Origin: Sunxiuqinia sp963677175
GTDB lineage: Bacteria > Bacteroidota > Bacteroidia > Bacteroidales > Prolixibacteraceae
Length of the DNA: 64,000 nucleotides
Direction: 5' to 3'
Assembly: GCA_963677175.2 (NCBI GenBank)
Contig: CAXXES010000001.1
Span: 62,001 to 126,000, forward strand
Shown: one piece after another, positions 9,024-17,200 of the stretch
How positions within the stretch are numbered: the stretch's first letter is position 1
Layout of the letters: each line of letters starts with the position of its first letter
Notes under the pieces: model-generated
Seen by the model: the letters and a program-made list of their open reading frames with translations, nothing else
What the model was told of the DNA's origin: nothing
The model's database searches: none
Program-made: the position numbers and the translations under genes

Positions 9024-9257
9024 ATGAAGTTTACAAACTATTTTCTCCATACACGGCAGAGGCCAGACCGGAAAGGCATTAAAATGGAATGGATTGAGCA
9101 GGTTTACGAGTTCCCGGAACAAGAACAAACGCAGGCCGATGGCCGTAAACGGAAATGGGGTTATATTAAAGAAGTTGATAAATATTTACGCATTGTGGTT
9201 CTGGAAGATGGCGAGACGGTTCACAATGCTTTTTTTGACAGGGATTTTAAAAAATAA
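9024..9257 (+). CDS. DUF4258-like small protein
   Basis: A 77-residue protein of the DUF4258 type: an N-terminal helix with a conserved His/Arg pattern (FLHTRQRPDRKGI), then MEWIEQVYEFPEQ and a strand-rich part (WGYIKEVDKYLRIVVLEDG). The family has been linked by fold to small ribonuclease-like toxins, but no activity can be claimed here. It starts 10 bases after the XRE stop and is followed at once by the DUF2283-like gene, a pairing common for these families. Family assignment is by eye. Confidence 0.6.
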   Translation: MKFTNYFLHTRQRPDRKGIKMEWIEQVYEFPEQEQTQADGRKRKWGYIKEVDKYLRIVVLEDGETVHNAFFDRDFKK

Positions 9258-9261
9258 CATT

Positions 9262-9471
9262 ATGAAGATAACATACTTTAAAGATACCGATACTTTGCTG
9301 GTTAATTTCAACAACAATGAAATTACCGACACCAAAGACCTAAACGAAAACGTGCTGGTTGAAACAGACAAAAACGGCAATGTTGTGAGCATGACCATTG
9401 AACATGCCCAGCAACAGGCAGAGATTGCTAATTTCTCGTTTAACCAGGTTGAAAAGTATAGTGCTGTTTAA
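9262..9471 (+). CDS. DUF2283-like small protein
   Basis: A 69-residue protein starting at the ATG at 9262 (the longer open frame upstream is overlap). MKITYFKDTDTLLVNF, then DLNENVLVETDKNGNVVSMTIEHA match the DUF2283 pattern. It begins 4 bases after the DUF4258-like stop, so the two are probably translated together. By analogy with toxin-antitoxin pairs this would be the second partner; that role is inference. Confidence 0.62.
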   Translation: MKITYFKDTDTLLVNFNNNEITDTKDLNENVLVETDKNGNVVSMTIEHAQQQAEIANFSFNQVEKYSAV

Positions 9472-9474
9472 TGT

Positions 9475-9503
9475 AAAAAAGCCCCGGTTTACACCGAGGC
9501 TTT
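9475..9503. terminator. Bidirectional terminator between DUF2283 gene and RDD gene
   Basis: AAAGCCCCGGT and ACCGAGGCTTT pair around a short loop. On the minus strand the hairpin is followed by six T, on the plus strand by three T then an AT-rich stretch, so it serves the convergent RDD gene best. Confidence 0.75.
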
Positions 9504-9524
9504 AAATATTTAGTCAATGGGTTT

Positions 9525-9932
9525 TTAACGGGTCCGTGCATCAACCACTTTAGTTTTTGATACACTGTCATGCCACATTATTTTTTCCTCATTGAAAAAA
9601 ATAGAAAATGGGTCTAAAGGTATTAATCGCATTAAAGTTCTACCCAATACTTGGATAAATTTTCCCATACCTTTTGAGGTTTTTAATCCATCAATTCGAA
9701 ACTTCATTATCATCTTTCCAATTGTTCGATTAAAAAGAAACTCAAATATTATAAAATAACCTATTGTCGCAATTAATTGAAACTTAAACAATATCCATAT
9801 TGAAGGATTTTCTATCTCAGCCAGAGGGGTACCTAAAATGCTCAGGTAAACAATATATTCAGCCAAGGCAGCGAAAAGTACAAAAAAACCGTCAATATAA
9901 TAGGCTACAAATCTTCTAAATAAATAAACCAT
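9525..9932 (-). CDS. RDD-family membrane protein
   Basis: A 135-residue integral membrane protein. The RDD signature is visible: RRFVAYYIDGFFV at the N-terminus (Arg and Asp), the TIGKMIMKFRI turn, and GRTLMRLIPLDPFSIFF with a second Asp, ending MWHDSVSKTKVV. It has three hydrophobic segments. RDD proteins are of uncertain function; some are linked to Na+/H+ transport. It begins 2 bases after the stop of a small gene split by the RAYT element and so belongs to the operon that starts with the RHS orphan. Confidence 0.85.
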   Translation of the reverse strand: MVYLFRRFVAYYIDGFFVLFAALAEYIVYLSILGTPLAEIENPSIWILFKFQLIATIGYFIIFEFLFNRTIGKMIMKFRIDGLKTSKGMGKFIQVLGRTLMRLIPLDPFSIFFNEEKIMWHDSVSKTKVVDARTR

Positions 9933-9934
9933 AA

Positions 9935-10087
9935 TTAATAATTGTTACGTTTGAAACCAATTTTAAAATCATAAGAGATACCTAAAAATAAAGATAAATC
10001 AAATCCAGCACCAATATAATATTGCGTTTCTAAAATGTCTCCATTGCTCCTATAATATTTTGAGATATTAAATAGAAGGGCGTTTAT
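9935..10087 (-). pseudogene. 3' part of a small gene split by RAYT copy 2
   Basis: Fifty codons and a TAA at 9935. They have no start of their own and begin exactly where the RAYT element ends. The segment YYIGAGFDLSLFLGISYDF looks strand- or membrane-like. When the element (10088-10844) is removed, this frame joins that of 10845-11039 without a shift, giving one protein of 115 residues. Confidence 0.7.
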
Positions 10088-10844
10088 CCTGCTCTTCCGG
10101 ATATGCACCGATGTTGATCAAGGTGGCTGGTCAGGATTTGCAATCCTGACCTTGTAGTCCGGGATTTGCAATCCCATTAATGCAACTGCCTTTATCATAC
10201 GAATTCAATGTTAACCAAGCCTTTTTCACCCGCATAATCCCTTGCGGAGCTGTACAAATATTCCTCGGGGTTTGCCACCAATTCCGCCTTCACAGGGTTA
10301 TTATGGATGTAAGCCATCTTTTCTTCCAGAAACGCAGTCATGTGGATTTCCTTGGCATCATTCCCATCTTGCCAAACTTTGTAATGCCGTATCTTCTTAT
10401 TGTTCTTTCCTGCATACCAAAATAAGTTCAGCAGCCAGTCGCGCCTGCTTTCAGTTCCTGTTTTTATGGCATCAACGAGCGCTTTGCTTGTAGCCTTCTT
10501 GAAATCGCGCAGGATGTCCGATAAGCTTTCTTCATCGACAGCCCCGGCAATCAGGTGCAAGTAGTTCGACATCAGGCACCAGCAGTACACCCTTAAACCT
10601 TTATTGGCAATACAATAATTCAGGGAATCAACAACCAGGTGTTTGTAAACTGGACGGGTAAAGATATCAACCCACTCCACCATTGTTAATGTTAAGTAAT
10701 AGGTATATCCCGGCGATATCTTGTTGCGTATTCCCATAGGCGTGAAGATATGAATTATTTGGATTGCAAATCCAGTGTTAACTAGGTCAGGATTGCGAAT
10801 CCTGACCAGCCGCTGCCAGCTTTCGACAGATCCCGATGAGCAGG
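10088..10844 (-). mobile_element. RAYT element, copy 2, inserted in a small gene
   Basis: A 757-bp unit, the same as copy 1 apart from scattered substitutions and a 4-base difference. It starts CCTGCTC and ends GAGCAGG with REP-like palindromes inside both ends. No target duplication is visible, as expected for HUH/Y1-type movement. Confidence 0.82.
10195..10737 (-). CDS. RAYT Y1 transposase with altered HUH motif
   Basis: A full-length 180-residue REP-associated tyrosine transposase (TnpA-REP-like, Transposase_17). These are single-strand nucleases thought to move REP sequences. The N-terminus (MGIRNKISPGYTYYLTLTMV) is intact here, unlike copy 1. The HUH motif reads SNYLHL: the first His has become Tyr59 while His61 remains. 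Loss of a metal-binding His predicts an inactive or impaired enzyme. The YIHNNPVKA segment with the likely catalytic Tyr is present. Confidence 0.85.
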   Translation of the reverse strand: MGIRNKISPGYTYYLTLTMVEWVDIFTRPVYKHLVVDSLNYCIANKGLRVYCWCLMSNYLHLIAGAVDEESLSDILRDFKKATSKALVDAIKTGTESRRDWLLNLFWYAGKNNKKIRHYKVWQDGNDAKEIHMTAFLEEKMAYIHNNPVKAELVANPEEYLYSSARDYAGEKGLVNIEFV

Positions 10845-11039
10845 GGGGGTATACCTTTTATACAAAGATTGAGCCCTCCTATCCTTATGCAGGACCTCTT
10901 TCATTTTTATAAAAGCTATAGAATTTTCCTTAAGCTTATTGGGCAATAACTTTTTTGAGTTTAACTCATTTACAACAAAATATCTTATTGTAAAAAGCAT
11001 GATATATATGCCTAAAATAAGCGGTAGTATTAAATTCAT
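10845..11039 (-). pseudogene. 5' part of a small gene split by RAYT copy 2
   Basis: Sixty-five codons from the ATG at 11039: a membrane helix (LPLILGIYIMLFTIRYFVV), then a basic region ending RYTP at the RAYT boundary. It starts 6 bases after the preceding gene, in an operon behind the RHS orphan. The other part is at 9935-10087. I do not recognise the family. Confidence 0.65.
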
Positions 11040-11045
11040 TTAAAT

Positions 11046-11459
11046 TTATTGAAGGTTTTGCCAATCAACAATGCTTAGTAGATAATATGAAAATATCAAA
11101 CTGCCAATAATAGTTCCCGCCATAATTACTATTAAAGTCTTTCCAACACAGTTTGCCTTCTTACCCAGAGTTTGAAACCTTAATATTCTTTCTCTCCATT
11201 TGTCTTTATAAAGGAAGTAGTAATAATTCAATCCAAAAACAGCTAAACTGAAAATTATTGGTAAAACCTTTGTTCTTGGAACTAAATCAACATTTAATAA
11301 ATAGATAGTTATATTTATAGATGCAGACAATGCGAAACCTATAAAAAAGCAAATCGTTATCACGGTTTTCCAATCACTCCACCAACGAGAAGGAGCTTTT
11401 TCCCAGAAGCGATATATAACATAAAAGATATAATCATATGTGATTTGTATTTTTTTCAT
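11046..11459 (-). CDS. Small membrane protein after RHS orphan tip (candidate immunity)
   Basis: 137 residues from the ATG at 11459, two bases after the stop of the RHS orphan. An N-terminal IFYVIYRFWEKAPSRWW segment is followed by three membrane helices (about 35-58, 66-88 and 105-128). The gene at 13762 has the same layout, also directly after an RHS tip, and an alignable N-terminal IIYRTFDHF. Position straight after the variable toxin tip is where immunity genes sit in RHS loci, so I infer an immunity role. No family name recognised. Confidence 0.6.
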   Translation of the reverse strand: MKKIQITYDYIFYVIYRFWEKAPSRWWSDWKTVITICFFIGFALSASINITIYLLNVDLVPRTKVLPIIFSLAVFGLNYYYFLYKDKWRERILRFQTLGKKANCVGKTLIVIMAGTIIGSLIFSYYLLSIVDWQNLQ

Positions 11460-11461
11460 TA

Positions 11462-13438
11462 TCAATATCCTCCCATATCTTTATACATATTCCATCTTGG
11501 ACCCAATATGCGTTGATTTTTTTGAATTAACCCGTCTTGATCATTAATTGCGCCAGTCCATCCACCAGGATAAAAGAAATCAACGCCAAAATAGATTGGT
11601 CCGGCGAGTGGATTTAAATAGAATGAATATGCCCCCATTCCTAAATTTAAGCCAGCTTTTCCTGGGCTAACAGAGCGTGAATCATTTGGTCCATACTTAT
11701 AATAGTTTGGTACACCATAGCTAAAATCGAGAAGTCCTCCAACAACAATGGTTGCGCCCCCAATCATTCTAATAGTTTTAGCAGAATTTGATAATAAACT
11801 AATTTCTTTAGAATAATTTAAACCAACAGGAGCACTATAGTTATTCATTGAATTAAAAAATGAAACACTCCCATTTAAAAACATCTCACCTCCAGTTGCA
11901 GCATGCCCTAACATATTTAAAGCAACGCCAGTTCCATAAAGCCAGTTTGGGCCACCCCCACCGTTTGCGGCTGTGGCAAATCTCCACATGCTTTCCTTGT
12001 ATTCGAGGGAATTGCCGAACCCTGCATACGCGTGTTGAAGGAACCATACCCCGCTAATCCCGTTGTTGCTTCCTAAATGGATAGAGCCTAGGTTAGTATT
12101 TGAAGGCAAAGAAATACCATATTGCGAAGCAACACTATAAGCGTACCCCCATCCAACTTCATGGTTCCCTTGTCCAGTAGAACGGTATGCGCCGCTATAC
12201 CAGTCGTAGTAAACACCATTCAATCCAGTGCCATTATCCCCGTAACCGGGACCGCCGTATACTGATCCACCAGACCCACTGCCACCAAAACCGCCTGGTC
12301 CATCCGTATGCATGTTTGAGTGCATAAATGCCCCCGACGCAAAATATTCGGCAATTCCCCCTGAACGCCATTGACCGCTCGGGTCGGTATATTTCAACGG
12401 GTTGTTCAAACAATAGCTGTAACGGTTGTAGTTTTGGGTAAAACCTGGGTCTTGAACATATGGGTCTGGGTTTAAAAACCGCCCTACCACCGGGTCATAC
12501 AACCGCCCGTTCATGTTATACAGTTTAAAATCATCAAGGTATTCATGGGAAGTAAACCCACGGTCGGCAAATAAAGCGGGTTCACTGTCCAGCGTATAAC
12601 TCCAAGTGTCCTTGTCACGGCGCCTGCCCTCCCGATCCGCTTCGCTCCTCGGGATTAGTTCAACTAAGCTTTTTGTGAACGAAGAGAAACAAAAAGCAAG
12701 TTTCACTGAACACGCATCAAAGCTATACTCATCAGCAGGGTTGCTTCCGTTTTTCAAATGGGTAATGGTACCCAAATGGTCGCGGAAAATGTTGTACACG
12801 GTCCAATTGCCGGTGCCCACTTTTTTGGCAACGGCTACGGCTGTGTAGGCATCGCCACCAATCCAGATGGTTTGGGTTACGGTGCTTCCAACTTGTTCGC
12901 GTTCGCAACTGCTGCCAAAGTACCAGCGGGTTTTGGTGGTTGCCCCGCTTGTTTTCAATGTCATCCGGATGCGCTGTTGTTCGGCATTGTAAACAAACTC
13001 CGCTGTTTTGGTGCCTTCGGTAATATCCTTCACCTTTTCAAACGAATAATAGTTGATGGTTTGCGGGATTGTTGAAATATTCAGCGCGTTTGTAATGTCG
13101 CTTACCGCATAGGGCGTATCATCATAAACATAGGTTCCGGCATCGCTTTTGTTCAAAATGTTCCCGTTTTTATTGGTAGTGTAACCAATGGATTGATTCA
13201 CCGGGCCCGTAACCGTTGCCAGCCGGTCCAGGTTATTTGGGTCGTAACCAAAACTTTCGGTTTTGCTTTTTAAAAAGTTGCCCCGCGAGTTCAGGTTGCC
13301 AGTGTTCACATTAAACGAATAATCATACCGCTGCACCCCGGTAGCTGCAATTTGCGACAGCATGTTGTTGCCATCGTAAGCCCACGAAGCTGAAGTGCTT
13401 CCAATTGTTGCCTGTCTTATGCGAGAATATTCGTCCAT
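11462..13438 (-). CDS. RHS orphan: core plus alternative C-terminal tip, 5'-truncated
   Basis: A 658-residue frame from the first ATG (13438). The frame is open without a start back to 13621, and that extra stretch (KYFNGTTEYEQYDYD and so on) is also RHS-like, so this is a 5'-truncated gene. It repeats the last RHS repeats and hyperconserved core of the long RHS protein at 14202 (YDPVVGRFLNPDPYVQDPGF, then NRYSYCLNNPLKYTDPSGQW). It stays similar for about 90 residues past the core and then diverges into a different Gly-rich, hydrophobic tip of roughly 220 residues. No signal peptide or promoter is visible. An 81-bp in-frame insertion interrupts the core region. It looks like a silent cassette for tip exchange, as known for orphan rhs tips elsewhere. 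Confidence 0.75.
   Translation of the reverse strand: MDEYSRIRQATIGSTSASWAYDGNNMLSQIAATGVQRYDYSFNVNTGNLNSRGNFLKSKTESFGYDPNNLDRLATVTGPVNQSIGYTTNKNGNILNKSDAGTYVYDDTPYAVSDITNALNISTIPQTINYYSFEKVKDITEGTKTAEFVYNAEQQRIRMTLKTSGATTKTRWYFGSSCEREQVGSTVTQTIWIGGDAYTAVAVAKKVGTGNWTVYNIFRDHLGTITHLKNGSNPADEYSFDACSVKLAFCFSSFTKSLVELIPRSEADREGRRRDKDTWSYTLDSEPALFADRGFTSHEYLDDFKLYNMNGRLYDPVVGRFLNPDPYVQDPGFTQNYNRYSYCLNNPLKYTDPSGQWRSGGIAEYFASGAFMHSNMHTDGPGGFGGSGSGGSVYGGPGYGDNGTGLNGVYYDWYSGAYRSTGQGNHEVGWGYAYSVASQYGISLPSNTNLGSIHLGSNNGISGVWFLQHAYAGFGNSLEYKESMWRFATAANGGGGPNWLYGTGVALNMLGHAATGGEMFLNGSVSFFNSMNNYSAPVGLNYSKEISLLSNSAKTIRMIGGATIVVGGLLDFSYGVPNYYKYGPNDSRSVSPGKAGLNLGMGAYSFYLNPLAGPIYFGVDFFYPGGWTGAINDQDGLIQKNQRILGPRWNMYKDMGGY
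12630..12710. repeat. 81-bp in-frame palindromic insertion within the RHS core region
   Basis: The long RHS gene reads FDAWGRRRDKD; here 27 extra codons lie between FDA and GRRRDKD with Trp lost. The insert begins on the plus strand with the palindrome arms TCCCGA and TCGGGA around GCTTCGCTCC, resembling an intergenic palindromic repeat. It keeps the frame. Confidence 0.7.
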
Positions 13439-13583
13439 AGTTGTGAGTTGCCAAACGGTTGTTGTGCTTCCGCCCGCCGTAAATTGGATCCGGTAAAGAC
13501 AACCACTGCTGGTATCATAATCGTATTGTTCATACTCCGTAGTTCCGTTAAAATATTTGCAGGACTGGTGCCATTTGCCATTT

Positions 13584-13623
13584 AAAAAAGAAGCCGTCTG
13601 GTAGTTGCCGGACAGCTTCTTTT
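13584..13623 (-). terminator. Likely terminator after the long RHS/immunity pair
   Basis: On the minus strand AAGAAGC and GCTTCTT arms, extended by GTCxGG pairing, are followed by six T. It lies 140 bases after the gene at 13762. The RHS orphan's open frame starts inside it, so the orphan may be cut off from upstream transcription. Confidence 0.55.
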
Positions 13624-13761
13624 AATCTACCAAATCCATTGTAATTTCTGTGTCATTACAAACGACAGCCAGCTAATCCCTCGTCAACGCTAAGCTGAGG
13701 AGGGGGTAGTAGGGCTAAGTTTCTCTGTGGAGAACACATTAAAAAACAGGAATTGAAATGA

Positions 13762-14178
13762 CTATTTTTCCAAAAAAGGAAAGCTTAAAGTTCCATTAAT
13801 TATACCATAAATTATTGGAGATACGAAAACGAACAAAACGGGAATTGAAAATATAATCCAAATTGGTACTTTGTATTTTTCCTTTTGAAATTTGTTCCGT
13901 AAATCATTTAATTTTTCGCCCTTTAATTTTCTTTTAATCCAATATGAATTTAAAATAATCAATATAATTGCTAAGGGAACTCCTATATAATACTTAATTC
14001 TATTATCTACCCCTAATATTTGGGGGTCAAGTTTTGTAAATAAATTAAGTATTAAAACCAAAGGCACTAACAATGATGCTTGAAATAGCACCATAAAATT
14101 AACGGTATTTGATGTCGCCATTGAAACATCCTTTTTATTAAAATGATCAAAAGTCCTATATATTATCCAATCAAGCAT
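13762..14178 (-). CDS. Small membrane protein after RHS tip (candidate immunity)
   Basis: 138 residues from the ATG at 14178, 23 bases after the long RHS stop (a TTG start at 14214 would overlap RHS and is less likely). It has an N-terminal IIYRTFDHFNKKD, then three membrane helices (about 22-50, 64-82 and 108-130) with a basic loop between the second and third. It shares plan and position with the protein at 11046. Immunity to the adjacent tip is inferred from location; no biochemical motif is visible. Confidence 0.6.
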   Translation of the reverse strand: MLDWIIYRTFDHFNKKDVSMATSNTVNFMVLFQASLLVPLVLILNLFTKLDPQILGVDNRIKYYIGVPLAIILIILNSYWIKRKLKGEKLNDLRNKFQKEKYKVPIWIIFSIPVLFVFVSPIIYGIINGTLSFPFLEK

Positions 14179-14201
14179 AACTCTATTTTTTTTCGTTTTC
14201 C

Positions 14202-17200
14202 CTAATAATCCCAATCTAGCAAAGGTGCTCCTACCGAGGAATCTATTCTATCAGATAAAGAAGTTCCTGTTATCAAGCCCGTTCCAAAATCAGAAACAAA
14301 CCAAAGACCAGCAATTGGAGCTCCCCATCCTGTGAATGCAATCCCTGTCATAGTTGCACTTATTAAATCAGAAGTATTAACCTGTGAATTATAAGCAACA
14401 TCAGCAACAACAATCACACCACCAACAACACCAAGTTTTTTACTTAATCCTTTAGCTGCATTATATGTGTTCGGTAACTTTGCATTTTTAATACCCGCAA
14501 GTTCATTATTAATAGCAACTTGTCTAACGTATTCTTTAGCGACAGTTTTAAATCCTCCATAGACTAAACTAGCTCCTCCAACTGTTTTTCCAGTATGGTC
14601 TATTGCGGTATTAATCCAATCCCCCCCTGAACTGGCAGTATTTCCAAAAGAAGTAAAAACAGGAGTCACAGCATATACAGCGATACCTCCCAATGGGTTG
14701 CTTAAGTAACTGCCGTCCCCCATATTGAGAGCCTGTCCCTGATAAACCGCTTCATATGCATACTGTGAAGCAACATTATACGCGTACTGCCATGGAACGT
14801 AACTGCCATCCGAAGTAGAGCGGTGGTAACCGCTGTACCAATCGTAGTAAACACCACTCGCTCCGGGGCCGTTATCCCCGTAACCGGGACCGCCGTATAC
14901 TGATCCTCCTCCGTTGCCGCTATCAAATCCGCCTGCTCCGTCTGTATGCATGTTTGAGTGCATAAATGCCCCCGACGCAAAATATTCGGCAATTCCCCCT
15001 GAACGCCATTGACCGCTTGGGTCGGTATATTTCAACGGGTTGTTCAAACAATAGCTGTAACGGTTGTAGTTTTGGGTAAAACCAGGGTCTTGAACATATG
15101 GGTCTGGGTTTAAAAACCTCCCTACCACCGGGTCATACAACCGCCCGTTCATGTTATACAGTTTAAAATCATCAAGGTATTCATGGGAAGTAAACCCACG
15201 GTCGGCAAATAAAGCGGGTTCACTGTCCAGCGTATAACTCCAAGTGTCCTTGTCACGGCGCCTGCCCCATGCATCAAAGCTATACTCATCAGCAGGGTTG
15301 CTTCCGTTTTTCAAATGGGTAATGGTACCCAAATGGTCGCGGAAAATGTTGTACACCGTCCAGCTGCCGGTGCCCACTTTTTTGGCCACCGCTACGGCTG
15401 TGTAGGCATCGCCACCAATCCAGATGGTTTGAGTCACGGTGCTTCCAACTTGTTCGCGTTCGCAATTGCTGCCAAAGTACCAACGGGTTTTGGTTGTTGC
15501 ACCGCTTGTTTTCAAAGTCATGCGGATGCGTTTGTGGTCGGCATTGTAAACAAATTCTGCCGTTTTGGTGCCTTCGGTAATATCCTTCACCTTTTCAAAC
15601 GAATAGTAATTGATCAATTGAGGGGTTGAAGAGATATTCTGGTGGTTGCTGATGTCGCTCACCGCGTAAGGTGTGAGGTTGTAAGCAAAAGTACCGGCAT
15701 CGCTTTTGCTCAGGATATTCCCGTTTTTATTGGTGGTGTAGCCGACAGTTTGGTTCACAGGTCCTGTCACCGTTATCAGGCGGTCAAGGTTATCGGTATC
15801 GTAGCCAAAACTTTCGGTTTTGCTTTTTAAAAAGTTGCCCCGCGAGTTCAGGTTGCCGGTGTTCACATTAAACGAATAATCATACCGCTGCACCCCTGTG
15901 GCCGCAGTTTGCGACAGCATGTTGTTGCTATCGTAGCTCCAGGTGGCCGCCGTGCTGCCAATATTTGCGTTCGTTGTATGTCCGTATTCATCCATACCGG
16001 TTAATTGCCAAACGGTGGTACCGTTAAATTGTATCCGGTAAAGATAGCCATTTGAGTTGTAATCGTACTGCTCATAATCGGTGGTGCCGTTAAAATATTT
16101 TCGGTACAGGCGGCCTTTGCTGTCGTAATTGAATGTAACTAAATTGCTGATACCTCCAATAGATTCGGTAATGGTACTTACCCGCCCCCGAGTATCATAT
16201 GTATAAGACCGGGACACGCCGCCCGGTGAAGCAATGCTGCTTACCAGTTTATCCGGGTTATACGAATAGTTGGTTGTCCCTTCAGGTGAGGTATAATAAT
16301 CCAGCAACCCGTTGGTTTGATAATAATAAGTGGTTGTTTCGTTATCGGCATTTTTGACCGACTTCGGTTGCCCGGTACCATAATACGTATTGGTGATGAT
16401 CCCTGCGCTTGGATCGTCAATGGTCAGCCGGTTGCCATTTTTATCGTAAGCCATTTCGGTCGTTATACTTCCCGGGGCGACAGTCGACTTTAAGGTCCCA
16501 TCGGGCCAGTAAGCATAGCTAATTGTTCCCCCCGGGTCAGTCCGCTGGGTGGCCAGCCCGGCTGCATCCACGGTTGAAGTATAGCTGCGGCCGTTAACCG
16601 TCCGGGTCGAGGTGGTGCCGGAGTAAGAGAAACTGGTGGTGGCCCCAAAATGCGGGTCTTGTGTTGTCATACGTCCATAGTTGTCATAGCCCATGATATT
16701 CCAGTTGGAAGGCGTGCCGGTTGTGGGTTCCGATACTTGAGACAACTGGCCTTTGGCGTTGTACTGCTTGTCCACTTTGACCATGGAACCGCCGAAATTT
16801 TTGGTTTCGGTACGGAGTTCGCGCCCCAGTTTGTCGTACCATGTTTTCGAAAGCGAACCGTCGTTGCCGCTTTTCTGGATGTAGTAGCGGGCATGGGTTG
16901 GCCCTCCGGTAACATTCAGGCTGCTGGTCATGGTGGCTGTAATTCCTCCTGTGGGAGCGAGGCTGCTCAACTGGTCAGCCGTGTTGTAGCTGTACGTGGT
17001 CATATTCCCGAAAGGATCGGTTTGGGTATGCACCGAACCGATTGTGGGATAGTAGGTGTACCCGGTTTCAAGTCCAGCAGGATCGGTTACCATCAAAAGA
17101 TTGACACCGTGGTCGGGGTCATAACCGTACGTGGTGGTTTGCGCACTTAATCCGGTGGTCTCCTTTTTAGTTTCTGACAAATTTCCAAAGCTGTCGTAAG

